Part shown: piece by piece, positions 25,017-33,736 of the stretch
Layout of the letters: each line of letters begins with the position of its first letter
Position numbering within the stretch: position 1 is the first letter of the stretch
Source of the DNA: Bacteroidetes bacterium ADurb.Bin012
Lineage (GTDB): Bacteria > Bacteroidota > Bacteroidia > Bacteroidales > TTA-H9
Direction: 5' to 3'
Assembly (NCBI GenBank): GCA_002071415.1
Contig: MWFC01000008.1
Span: forward strand, 1 to 58,229
DNA length: 58,229 nt
Notes under the pieces: model-generated
What the model saw: the letters and a program-made list of their open reading frames with translations, nothing else
What the model was told of the DNA's origin: nothing
The model's database searches: none
Program-made: the position numbers and the translations under genes

Positions 25017-27365
25017 TTGCCGAAAAAATGGGTTATAACCTGTTGTCTTCTTTTATTCACCATTTTTTTACAAGCTCAAATAAAATATTCGAGAGTAGAA
25101 ATCGAAAAAACCTATCTGACAGAATTGGCCAAACAAGGCATTGCTGTTGAGGATGGCGTTTTTACCGAGGATAATAAACTCATGATAGAACTCTCGGAAA
25201 ATGAGCTGAAACAACTAACTCAAATCGGAATTCCTTTTGAAGTAGTGATTGAGAATGTTACGGAATTTTATATAGAAAGAAATGAAAAACGAATTAAAAA
25301 CATTCAAAATATCCATGATATTCCAGTTCCAACAGGATTCTCTCTGGGTTCAATGGGTGGCTACTGCACGCTTTCGGAAATTTATATGCACCTCGATAGC
25401 ATGCATGCCAGATATCCCAATTTGATTAATGCTAGACAAAGTTTGGGCAGCCTTACTACTCAACAAGGACGTCAACTTTTCTGGGTAAAGATTTCCGACC
25501 ATCCCAAAATGGATGAAAGCGAGAACAGGATTTTATTTACGGCTCTTCATCATGCACGCGAACCCATTGGTATGCAGCAGATGTTATTTTTTATGTATTA
25601 TCTTTTAGAAAATTATGATTCCAACCCTTATATTCACCAGCTCATCGATACGACGGAGATTTTTTTCATTCCCTGTGTAAATCCCGATGGTTATGAATTC
25701 AACCATCTGGTGAGTCCAAATGGTGGAGGAATGTGGAGGAAAAACCGGCGCCTAAACCCGGATAACAGTTATGGTGTAGATTTGAATCGCAATTATGGGT
25801 ATATGTGGGGCTATGATGATCTGGGTTCGAGCCCTGTCCCTTCATCCGAAACTTATAGGGGTCCATCGGCTTTCTCGGAACCAGAAATACAAATGATTAG
25901 AGACTTCGCTCAACTTTACGACTTTAATCTTGTTTTCAATTATCATGCATATAGCAATACCCTGTTATATCCCTGGGGCTACATTACAGACACAACCGCC
26001 GAAAACCCTATCTTTAAAAACTTTGCCTTCAAGCTTACCAATTATAATGCTAATGCTTATGGACCGGCAAGCCTTATGCTTTATCTGGTGAATGGTAATT
26101 CGGACGATTGGTATTATGCTGGCCAGGTGAATCAGCAAAGGGCCTTTTCGTTCACTCCAGAGATCGGCAACAATATGCAGGGATTTTGGCCTAGCATCGA
26201 CCAAATCATTCTTCTATGCCAGGATCAGGTAGAAGCAAATTTTCTGGCAATTCGTTTCGGAAGCCGGTATGGTGAAATTACTCAACACAACAAATTGTTT
26301 TTCTCTCAAAACCAAAACTTTGTCAGTTTTCATTTCAAACGTTATGGACTCGAAGAAGGAGTTACCTATAAAGTTAGCCTGCTACCCTTAAGTAATCTGA
26401 TAGAATCAGTAGGTCAACCCGTTTATTTCAACCATCCGGAATTGCTCATCTCTTATTCTGATAGCATTTCCTTTTCTGTCTCGAAGGATATTTTACCGGG
26501 TGATGAAATAAAAATTCTTTTGACGTTAGAAGATGACTATTTCACGCATTCCGACACGCTTACCCTGATTTTTGGTATTCCCTATCCAATTTTTACCGAC
26601 GAGTGTACAACGATGGGAAACTGGTCATCGAACAAATGGGGCAACAACAGTTTCGTTTACAACAGTCCACCTTCTTCCATTACCGACTCGCCTGTTGGAA
26701 ATTATTCGAGCAATGACAATACTTCTATTACATCTACTCAAGAATTCGATCTAACCAAGGCCAAGGCGGCCGTGCTTTCGTTTTATGCTCTGTGGGATAC
26801 GGAACGTCGTTATGATTTCGTTCAGGTGTTTGCATCAATTGACCAAGGTCAACATTGGACTGCTTTACAGGGAAAATATTCTTCACCTAGTTCGAATCCT
26901 CTCGTGATGGACCAACCCGTTTATCAGGGAACCAACCTCCAATGGGTGAATGAAGAAATCAATCTAAGCCCTTTCACAGGGCAAAAACTAAAAATCAAAT
27001 TCGCCCTCAAATCAAATCAGTTTATTAACAAGGATGGATTCTATTTCGATGATATTTCACTACAAATTATCGACAAATCCACAGGAATAACTCCATCAGA
27101 ACAAAATAATCAACTCCTTTACACCATATTTCCCAATCCTGCCAATGGTGCACTGCATATTCGCCCCGCCAATCCTCATACCGCTCAAAGTGTCCAAGTC
27201 AGCATTTATAATATTTTTGGCAAATTATTTTTACGACAATCTTTTCCCTCTTCAATCCGCCGAATGGACGTAAACCTCGAAAACCTGCCTTCAGGAGTCT
27301 ATTTTATAAGTATCGAGGCAGGTGTTGAACAAGTACAATGGGAGAAGCTTCTTATTTCGCACTAA
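25017..27365 (+). CDS. T9SS-secreted M14 zinc carboxypeptidase
   Basis: About 782 residues: signal peptide (MPKKWVITCCLLLFTIF, cleavage near Ala-Gln), propeptide to about 100, M14 peptidase domain (about 110-410), a jelly-roll/MAM-like region (about 540-685), and a T9SS type A sorting domain beginning FPNPANG. Zinc ligands and catalytic residues are visible: HHAREP (His179, Glu182), VDLNRNYG (Arg258), FNYHAY (His310), and FTPEIGN (Glu382 as general base). It removes C-terminal residues from peptides outside the cell. I prefer the TTG 2 bases after gldD, which gives a clean signal peptide; an ATG at 24978 inside gldD would add 13 hydrophilic residues. Confidence 0.9.
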   Translation: MPKKWVITCCLLLFTIFLQAQIKYSRVEIEKTYLTELAKQGIAVEDGVFTEDNKLMIELSENELKQLTQIGIPFEVVIENVTEFYIERNEKRIKNIQNIHDIPVPTGFSLGSMGGYCTLSEIYMHLDSMHARYPNLINARQSLGSLTTQQGRQLFWVKISDHPKMDESENRILFTALHHAREPIGMQQMLFFMYYLLENYDSNPYIHQLIDTTEIFFIPCVNPDGYEFNHLVSPNGGGMWRKNRRLNPDNSYGVDLNRNYGYMWGYDDLGSSPVPSSETYRGPSAFSEPEIQMIRDFAQLYDFNLVFNYHAYSNTLLYPWGYITDTTAENPIFKNFAFKLTNYNANAYGPASLMLYLVNGNSDDWYYAGQVNQQRAFSFTPEIGNNMQGFWPSIDQIILLCQDQVEANFLAIRFGSRYGEITQHNKLFFSQNQNFVSFHFKRYGLEEGVTYKVSLLPLSNLIESVGQPVYFNHPELLISYSDSISFSVSKDILPGDEIKILLTLEDDYFTHSDTLTLIFGIPYPIFTDECTTMGNWSSNKWGNNSFVYNSPPSSITDSPVGNYSSNDNTSITSTQEFDLTKAKAAVLSFYALWDTERRYDFVQVFASIDQGQHWTALQGKYSSPSSNPLVMDQPVYQGTNLQWVNEEINLSPFTGQKLKIKFALKSNQFINKDGFYFDDISLQIIDKSTGITPSEQNNQLLYTIFPNPANGALHIRPANPHTAQSVQVSIYNIFGKLFLRQSFPSSIRRMDVNLENLPSGVYFISIEAGVEQVQWEKLLISH

Positions 27366-27475
27366 ACCTTGTAATTATTATTGTCCCTCGATCGTATTGT
27401 CAACCCGTGCATTTCGTTAATTAGTCGAAATGAATAAGCTTGTGTTGAAAAATTTAACAGAACAGTGAAAAGCTC

Positions 27476-27483
27476 TATTTTTG
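27476..27483 (+). promoter_or_regulatory. glyS -7 box at the start codon
   Basis: TATTTTTG matches TAnnTTTG perfectly and ends 4 bases before the glyS ATG, in TATTTTTGCGGCATG. The expected transcript would be leaderless or nearly so. GTTG at 27444-27447 is too distant (28 bases) to be a standard -33 element. Confidence 0.55.
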
Positions 27484-27487
27484 CGGC

Positions 27488-29008
27488 ATGATAAATCACG
27501 AAGAACGATTCAAAAACATCATAGCCCATGCCAAAGAGTATGGGTTTATATTTCCATCGAGTGAGATTTATGATGGTTTGGCCGGTGTATATGATTATGG
27601 ACAGAACGGAGTAGAATTAAAGAACAACATCCGCCAGTACTGGTGGAAAGCGATGGTGCAATTTCACGAAAATATTGTAGGCCTCGATTCTGCCATCTTC
27701 ATGCATCCTGCGATATGGAAAGCCTCAGGTCATCTCGACAAATTCAACGATCCCTTGATCGACAACAAGGATTCGAAAAAACGCTACCGTGCCGACAATC
27801 TTATCGAAGATCACATGGCTAAGATCGAGAGCAAGATAGCAAAGGAAATAGAAAAAGCTGCCAAAAAATATGGTGACAGCTTCGACGAGGAACAGTTTGT
27901 CAATACCAATCGGAGGGTTCTCGAATATAAAAAGCAACTCCAAGAAATCCATCATCGCTTCAATACTGCGATGGATAAAAACGATTTGATAGAACTTCGG
28001 CAATTGATCCTCGACTTGGGAATAGTTTGTCCCGTATCGGGCACGCGCAACTGGACCGAGATCAGACAGTTTAATCTGATGTTCAACACAGCCATGGGTT
28101 CGACTAGTGAAGATGCGACTACTGTTTATTTACGGCCTGAGACAGCACAAGGTATATTCGTCAATTATCTGAATGTTCAAAAAACGGGGCGCATGAAGAT
28201 TCCTTTCGGAATTGCCCAGGCGGGTAAAGCATTTCGCAACGAAATCGTTGCACGTCAGTTTATTTTTCGCATGCGCGAGTTCGAGCAAATGGAGATGCAA
28301 TATTTTATTCGTCCTGGCACAGAATTGACTTGGTATGAATTCTGGAAGGAAGAACGGCTGAAATGGCATTTGTCCTTAGGTTTCCCCCGTGAAAAATATC
28401 GTTTTCATGATCACGAAAAACTATCACATTATGCCAATGCTGCCTGTGATATAGAATTCGAATTTCCTTTTGGATTCAAAGAACTTGAAGGCATCCATTC
28501 GCGCACAAATTTCGACCTTAACGCACATCAGCAATATTCAGGGAAAAAGATCCAATATTTCGATCCTGAGATCAACGAGAGTTATACCCCTTACGTCGTT
28601 GAAACCTCCATTGGTTTGGATCGTATGTTCCTTGCCATTATTAGCCACGCTTATCATGAAGAAACCCTGGATGATGGTTCGGAAAGGGTGGTTCTGCGTA
28701 TTCCTCCTATTCTTGCCCCATACAAAGCGGCTGTGCTCCCATTGGTTGCCAAGGATGGATTGCCAGAAAAAGCCCTCGAGATAATGGATATTTTAAAGTA
28801 TACATTCATGTGTCAATACGAAGAAAAAGACTCCATTGGCCGTAGATATCGCAGACAAGATGCTATTGGTACGCCCTATGCCCTCACCATCGATCATCAA
28901 ACTCTTGAAGATGATACTGTAACCATACGGGAGCGGGATACTATGTTGCAAGACCGCGTTATTATAGATAAACTACCCGAAATTATTCAGGGGAAGCTCC
29001 AGATATAA
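27488..29008 (+). CDS. glyS: Glycyl-tRNA synthetase (alpha2 type)
   Basis: A 506-residue class II synthetase of the single-chain homodimer type found in eukaryotes, archaea and part of the bacteria, not the alpha2beta2 type of E. coli. Motifs: RPETAQGIFVNY, the motif 2 segment FRNEIVARQFIFRMREFEQMEM (split here as FRNEI and REFEQ), ETSIGLDRMFLA as motif 3, and a C-terminal anticodon-binding domain (about 405-500). An insertion with coiled-coil character lies at about 95-180. Preceded by a promoter box that nearly touches the ATG. Confidence 0.94.
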   Translation: MINHEERFKNIIAHAKEYGFIFPSSEIYDGLAGVYDYGQNGVELKNNIRQYWWKAMVQFHENIVGLDSAIFMHPAIWKASGHLDKFNDPLIDNKDSKKRYRADNLIEDHMAKIESKIAKEIEKAAKKYGDSFDEEQFVNTNRRVLEYKKQLQEIHHRFNTAMDKNDLIELRQLILDLGIVCPVSGTRNWTEIRQFNLMFNTAMGSTSEDATTVYLRPETAQGIFVNYLNVQKTGRMKIPFGIAQAGKAFRNEIVARQFIFRMREFEQMEMQYFIRPGTELTWYEFWKEERLKWHLSLGFPREKYRFHDHEKLSHYANAACDIEFEFPFGFKELEGIHSRTNFDLNAHQQYSGKKIQYFDPEINESYTPYVVETSIGLDRMFLAIISHAYHEETLDDGSERVVLRIPPILAPYKAAVLPLVAKDGLPEKALEIMDILKYTFMCQYEEKDSIGRRYRRQDAIGTPYALTIDHQTLEDDTVTIRERDTMLQDRVIIDKLPEIIQGKLQI

Positions 29009-29091
29009 GATTATAAATGAGTGAGGGCTATTCTATTATTTTCTTTGAGAGCCAAAAACAAAGAGAAAAACTATTATTCTTTCATTACCGA

Positions 29092-30324
29092 TCAAAGCAT
29101 TTTTAAAAAATTAACCTCATGTTCGGTGAGATAACGCCAATGTCCACGGGGGAGGTTCTTTTTGGTTAAGGTACCAAAGGCCACGCGGTCGAGTTTTTTT
29201 ACATGATATCTCAATTTCTCGAAGATACGGCGTACGACCCTGTTTTTACCGCTATGAAGTTCAATTCCTATTTTTGTTCGATCTTCGCCCTTTCCCACAT
29301 AAGCAATGGCGTCAACCTCGGCCACTCCATCTTCGAGCTGTATTCCCGAGGCAATACGCATCATGTCACTTTTTGTAAGTGGTCTGTCTAATTCTACTTC
29401 ATAAATCTTGCGGATTCGATGAGTTGGATGGGTTAATTTTTTGGCCAATTCTCCATCATTGGTCAATAGCAAAAGGCCTGTCGTATTCCTGTCGAGGCGG
29501 CCAACGGGAAAAATTCTTTCCTCACACGCATCTTTTACTAATTCCATTACAGTTTCCCTCTGTGCGGGATCTTCCATTGTGGTTACATAGCCTTTAGGTT
29601 TATTCAAGAGGATGTAATATTTATTCTCTGTTCGTAGAAGTTTTCCTTTATACATCACTTTATCACCCTGATTGACCCTTGATCCCAGAGTGGTAACCAC
29701 CTGTTCGTTTACCATAATTTCACCTGCCTCGATTAGACGATCGGCTTCTCTACGCGAGCAAACCCCTGCAGCAGCAATAAATCTATTCAAACGAACCGGC
29801 CCTTCGAATTTAGCCGGGATAAAAGGCGCTCTCTCCCTTTTAGGTTTCTTAAGCAAGCGTGTATGAGCTGGAGATGATTTTTTAATTTTTGACTTTCTTA
29901 CGCTAAACTTTCCTTTGGAGTAAGGTGATTTATTTTTGGAAGCAGGCTGAAAGGCCTTCCCTCTCAAAGGTTTTTTCTTCTCGGGGTATTGTGTCTGGGG
30001 CTCGTAAGGATGACCCGTCCAACCACCTCCTGAAGATTCTCTCCCATAATAAGGATCTTCGAAGGATTTTTCTTCCCCTTGAGTGGTATGAATTTGTTCG
30101 GATGTAGATTTGGATGCGGGTTTTACTATAATACGTTTTCGCGGAGGCCTTTTGCGTAATTTTGATTCATCTTCCGATTCCGACGATGTTGAATTGTTAT
30201 TTTCTTCATGAAAATAGGAGGTGGAAAACAATGGCTTGCGAAGACGCTTTTCATGCCCATTCCCCGAATCATTCTGGTCAGAAAATCCTCCCGGATTCTC
30301 TTTGCCCGGCTTGTTTTCAGTCAT
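29092..30324 (-). CDS. rluB: RluB-type 23S rRNA pseudouridine synthase with long basic N-terminus
   Basis: A 410-residue protein. The C-terminal 235 residues are a complete RsuA/RluB-family enzyme: S4 RNA-binding domain (177-225, RLNRFIAAAGVCSRREAD) and synthase domain with the catalytic Asp278 in GRLDRNTTG, then RKIYEVELD. It isomerises uridine in 23S rRNA; RluB rather than RsuA is inferred from similarity to the phylum's usual annotation. The first 170 residues are low-complexity, rich in Lys, Arg, Ser, Pro and Glu and probably disordered; such tails are common in Bacteroidota homologues. Convergent with glyS, divergent from the exporter gene. Confidence 0.88.
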   Translation of the reverse strand: MTENKPGKENPGGFSDQNDSGNGHEKRLRKPLFSTSYFHEENNNSTSSESEDESKLRKRPPRKRIIVKPASKSTSEQIHTTQGEEKSFEDPYYGRESSGGGWTGHPYEPQTQYPEKKKPLRGKAFQPASKNKSPYSKGKFSVRKSKIKKSSPAHTRLLKKPKRERAPFIPAKFEGPVRLNRFIAAAGVCSRREADRLIEAGEIMVNEQVVTTLGSRVNQGDKVMYKGKLLRTENKYYILLNKPKGYVTTMEDPAQRETVMELVKDACEERIFPVGRLDRNTTGLLLLTNDGELAKKLTHPTHRIRKIYEVELDRPLTKSDMMRIASGIQLEDGVAEVDAIAYVGKGEDRTKIGIELHSGKNRVVRRIFEKLRYHVKKLDRVAFGTLTKKNLPRGHWRYLTEHEVNFLKML

Positions 30325-30380
30325 CTGAAAATTAAATTATTAAAATAAAATAATACGAACTTAGTAACCTTAATTTTTTG

Positions 30381-30388
30381 CAAAGATA
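30381..30388 (-). promoter_or_regulatory. Putative rluB -7 box
   Basis: Minus-strand TATCTTTG, a full match to TAnnTTTG, followed by GCA as in other strong sites of this window. The ATG is 56 bases downstream. No -33 TTTG at standard spacing. Confidence 0.5.
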
Positions 30389-30569
30389 CGTCAAAATTCC
30401 ATAATTCAGTAAAAAAAGATCAAAAGATAATTATTTTATGAATATAAGCAAAGCTTAGGAAGAGCTGTAAATCCAGGTGTTTATTTTGGACATCGGCAAA
30501 GAGGCATCATGAAAATTCCATCGACATTCCCTGTTTTCTTTCCCAGAACCCGCCAGTCTGGCAATTAAA

Positions 30570-30601
30570 ATGAAAGGTTCATCTATGAATGAAAGTTCAT
30601 T
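30570..30601 (+). promoter_or_regulatory. Paired palindromic operator-like sites
   Basis: ATGAA-AGG-TTCAT (30570-30582) and AATGAA-AG-TTCATT (30588-30601) are two similar palindromes with centres about 18-19 bases apart. The second ends one base before the -7 box of the exporter gene, so a bound repressor would block RNA polymerase. The half-site spacing suits a dimeric helix-turn-helix regulator; no regulator gene lies nearby. Confidence 0.5.
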
Positions 30602-30602
30602 T

Positions 30603-30610
30603 TACCTTTG
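30603..30610 (+). promoter_or_regulatory. Putative exporter (MsbA-like) -7 box
   Basis: TACCTTTG matches TAnnTTTG and ends 21 bases before the ATG at 30632. It overlaps an in-frame TTG at 30608, which is therefore unlikely to be the start. Confidence 0.55.
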
Positions 30611-30631
30611 CAATTTATTATTATAAGCACA

Positions 30632-32470
30632 ATGTTGAAAAGCCTAAAAGTTCTTCGTTATGCGATTCCATATTGGAGTTCGGCTTTGCTTAATATCATA
30701 TTCAATCTTTTATCCGTAATTTTTAGTTTGGTATCATTTGCTCTGTTCATACCCGTATTACAGATTATTTTCGACAGAACCAAAAGATTGGTGCCTGGTG
30801 TTGATTTCAATCCCGATTGGCATAGTATTCATGACACGGATTCACTCAAGCAGTTTTTTTACGGCAGTACGAGCCAGATGATAGAGATTCAGGGTGAGAT
30901 GAAGGCCCTTCTATATATTTCCATTCTCATTGTGGTTTTATACCTTTTAAAGAATCTGTTTCGCTATCTGGCCATGTTTTTTTTAGCCACGGTACGCAAC
31001 GGGGTCGTGAAGGATCTTCGCAATGCGTTATATTACAAGGCCTTGATTCTTCCCTTATCGTTCTACACTCAGCAGCGCAAGGGTGATTTAATGGCCAGAA
31101 TGGGGGGCGATGTTCAGGAAGTGGAATGGTCGATCATGAGCTCGCTCGAAATGTTGTTTCGCGATCCCATTACCATTATCGTTTATTTAATAACGCTTTT
31201 TATTATTCAGCCGGTGCTGACGGGTTTCGTACTGGTTTTGCTTCCCATCAGCGGATTTTTAATTGCTCAGGTTGGGAAAAGCTTAAAACGAACATCCCAA
31301 AAAAGCCAGAAAAAAATGGGATATCTCATGTCGTTGATTGAAGAAACCCTATCTGGAATTCGTATCATTAAGGCTTTTAATGCAATAGATGAATCACGGG
31401 AACATTTCGAGAAGGAAAATCATGCCTACACACGTATGATGACCCGATTGTATCGCAAGCGTGATTTGGCTTCACCCTTGAGTGAATTCCTTGGTATAGT
31501 AGTAGTGGTGGTCGTTTTGATGTTTGGTGGAAGACTCATCCTTTCTCAAAATTCTTCCATTACGGCCGAAGTATTTCTGGTTTATATCGGAATTTTTACT
31601 CAACTTATACCTCCAGCAAAATCTATCGTACAGGCATTTTACAATATCCAAAAAGGAGCTGCTTCGGTTGATAGAATCAACCAGATTTTGAAGGCAGAAG
31701 AAGTGATTGTCGAAAAACCCAATGCATTTCCCAAGAAATCCTTTGAACAGAGAATCGAATATCGGAACGTTTCCTTCAGATACGAAGAGGAATTGGTTTT
31801 GCGTAATATCAACTTGATTATCGAAAAAGGACAAACCGTTGCCATCGTTGGGCAATCGGGCAGTGGGAAATCCACCTTGGTCGATCTTTTACCTCGTTTT
31901 TACGATTGTACTGAAGGCTGCATACTTCTGGATGGTATCGACATTCGCGATTATCGGATAGATGATTTAAGGGGTTTGATGGGAATTGTCAGCCAGGAAA
32001 CCATATTATTTAATGATACGGTTTTCAATAATATAGCCCTTGGGATGAAAAAGGTAAGCCAGCATGAGGTAGAAAAAGCTGCGAAAATAGCTAACGCTCA
32101 TGAATTCATCATGCAGATGCCTGAGGGATATCAAACTCTAATTGGTGATCGGGGTACAAAACTTTCAGGTGGACAACGGCAGCGCCTGAGTATAGCCAGA
32201 GCCGTTTTAAAGAATCCTCCCATCCTCATCCTCGATGAAGCTACATCCGCTCTCGATACTGAAAGTGAACGACTGGTTCAGCAGGCTCTCGACAAACTAA
32301 TGGAAAACCGTACATCGATTGTAATTGCCCACCGTCTTTCAACCATACGTTTTGCCGATATGATCGTAGTGCTCCATCAGGGAGAAATAGTGGAAAAAGG
32401 AAAGCATGAAACGCTATATACCCAAGGCGAATTCTATCGAAAATTATGTGATATGCAGTCGTTTCTATAA
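30632..32470 (+). CDS. MsbA-like ABC exporter (fused membrane and ATPase domains)
   Basis: A 612-residue half-transporter working as a homodimer. Six membrane helices occupy about residues 1-335; the ATPase domain has Walker A GQSGSGKST (about 406-414), the signature LSGGQRQR (about 511), Walker B ILILDEATSALD (about 530) and the switch His in IAHRLST. MsbA homologues flip lipid A-core across the inner membrane, and this is the usual annotation in the phylum, but drug or lipid export by a paralogue is possible. The two palindromes on its promoter suggest inducible expression, which would fit a drug or stress exporter better than housekeeping MsbA. The M20 hydrolase gene follows after 11 bases. 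Confidence 0.88.
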   Translation: MLKSLKVLRYAIPYWSSALLNIIFNLLSVIFSLVSFALFIPVLQIIFDRTKRLVPGVDFNPDWHSIHDTDSLKQFFYGSTSQMIEIQGEMKALLYISILIVVLYLLKNLFRYLAMFFLATVRNGVVKDLRNALYYKALILPLSFYTQQRKGDLMARMGGDVQEVEWSIMSSLEMLFRDPITIIVYLITLFIIQPVLTGFVLVLLPISGFLIAQVGKSLKRTSQKSQKKMGYLMSLIEETLSGIRIIKAFNAIDESREHFEKENHAYTRMMTRLYRKRDLASPLSEFLGIVVVVVVLMFGGRLILSQNSSITAEVFLVYIGIFTQLIPPAKSIVQAFYNIQKGAASVDRINQILKAEEVIVEKPNAFPKKSFEQRIEYRNVSFRYEEELVLRNINLIIEKGQTVAIVGQSGSGKSTLVDLLPRFYDCTEGCILLDGIDIRDYRIDDLRGLMGIVSQETILFNDTVFNNIALGMKKVSQHEVEKAAKIANAHEFIMQMPEGYQTLIGDRGTKLSGGQRQRLSIARAVLKNPPILILDEATSALDTESERLVQQALDKLMENRTSIVIAHRLSTIRFADMIVVLHQGEIVEKGKHETLYTQGEFYRKLCDMQSFL

Positions 32471-32481
32471 TAAATCGAAAC

Positions 32482-33681
32482 ATGAAGACTATTGCCGACC
32501 AAATAAAGGAGATTTCCGAAAATATTCATCCTTCTCTCATTCAGATAAGAAGGCAACTTCATCAATATCCGGAACTATCGGGCGAGGAATTTGGAACTTC
32601 TGCCTTCATCAGCCACACCCTGAATGAATGGGGCATAGATCAACGCACAGGAATAGCAGGCACAGGAATCATGGCCATTTTAAGAGGGAAAATTCCTGGA
32701 AATGCTTGCGTAGCCTTGCGTGCCGACATGGATGCCCTGCCCATAGACGAACAAAATGAGGTGGAATACTGTTCGAAAAATCCGGGCATAATGCATGCCT
32801 GTGGGCACGATGTACATGTAAGTTCCCTACTTGGCACCATAAAAATTCTGCAACAATTATCGGATGAATATCCAGGCATTATAAAATGTATTTTCCAACC
32901 TTCGGAAGAGAAGTACCCCGGAGGAGCTATTCGTATGATGGAAGATGGCATACTGCAAAATCCCGAACCATTGGCCATCTTCGGGCAGCATGTATGCCCT
33001 TCATTGCCTTATGGAAAAGTTGGATTTAAGCCGGGAAAATACATGGCTTCAACCGACGAGATTTATATTACCATAAAAGGAAGAGGTGGACACGCAGCCA
33101 TACCTCATCAAAACATCGATCCTGTCATTATTGGTGCACAAATTTTAGTAGCTCTCCAGCAATTGGTAAGCCGAGAATCCGATCCCACCATTCCTACGGT
33201 GCTTTCTTTTGGAAAATTCGTTGCTAATGGCCGAACCAACATCATTCCCGACGAAGCCCACATGGAAGGCACTTTGCGAACCTTCGACGAAATGTGGCGC
33301 CATGAAATTCATTCACGAATCGGAAGAGTTGTCAGCAATATGGCTCATGCTTTCGGAGCCACCTGCGAAGTATTTATCGATCACGGATATCCCTATCTCC
33401 AAAATGATGAATCATTAACCCAAGCAGCTATAAAGAATGCCCAAGAATTTTTGGGAAATGAGAATGTCGTGGAACTTGATTTAAGGATGACGGCAGAAGA
33501 TTTTGCCTATTATGCTCAAAAAATACCTGGATGTTTTTACAGACTTGGCGTTGCTACCACCAATCTTCCCTTCCCTCCCTTGCACAGTGCTCATTTCGAT
33601 GTAGATGAAAATTGCCTGCTCACTGGACCAGCTTTAATGGCATGGCTTGCCTTGAAAAAATTAAATCCTTCGTTGAAATAA
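32482..33681 (+). CDS. M20-family amidohydrolase
   Basis: A 399-residue di-metal hydrolase of the aminoacylase/AbgB/hippurate hydrolase group (M20D), splitting N-acyl or amide bonds of amino acids. Metal-binding motifs include HACGHDVH (about 108-115), QPSEEKYPGGA with the catalytic Glu pair, and the lid dimerisation domain (about 185-300) after KGRGGHAAIPH; the C-terminal His is in PLHSAHFDVDE. No signal peptide is evident, so it is cytoplasmic. It lies 11 bases downstream of the ABC exporter and is probably co-transcribed. Substrate unknown. Confidence 0.9.
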   Translation: MKTIADQIKEISENIHPSLIQIRRQLHQYPELSGEEFGTSAFISHTLNEWGIDQRTGIAGTGIMAILRGKIPGNACVALRADMDALPIDEQNEVEYCSKNPGIMHACGHDVHVSSLLGTIKILQQLSDEYPGIIKCIFQPSEEKYPGGAIRMMEDGILQNPEPLAIFGQHVCPSLPYGKVGFKPGKYMASTDEIYITIKGRGGHAAIPHQNIDPVIIGAQILVALQQLVSRESDPTIPTVLSFGKFVANGRTNIIPDEAHMEGTLRTFDEMWRHEIHSRIGRVVSNMAHAFGATCEVFIDHGYPYLQNDESLTQAAIKNAQEFLGNENVVELDLRMTAEDFAYYAQKIPGCFYRLGVATTNLPFPPLHSAHFDVDENCLLTGPALMAWLALKKLNPSLK

Positions 33682-33736
33682 ATGTGCCTGATTAACCAAT
33701 TATACCTCAAAAAATTAACAAGAATCTCAAGGAATA

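Larger units (their letters stand above)
30325..30631. other. Divergent promoter region between rluB and the exporter gene
   Basis: These 307 bases carry no gene. They hold the rluB -7 box on the minus strand (30381-30388), two palindromes (30570-30601) and the exporter -7 box (30603-30610). The central 170 bases show nothing recognisable. Confidence 0.6.
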
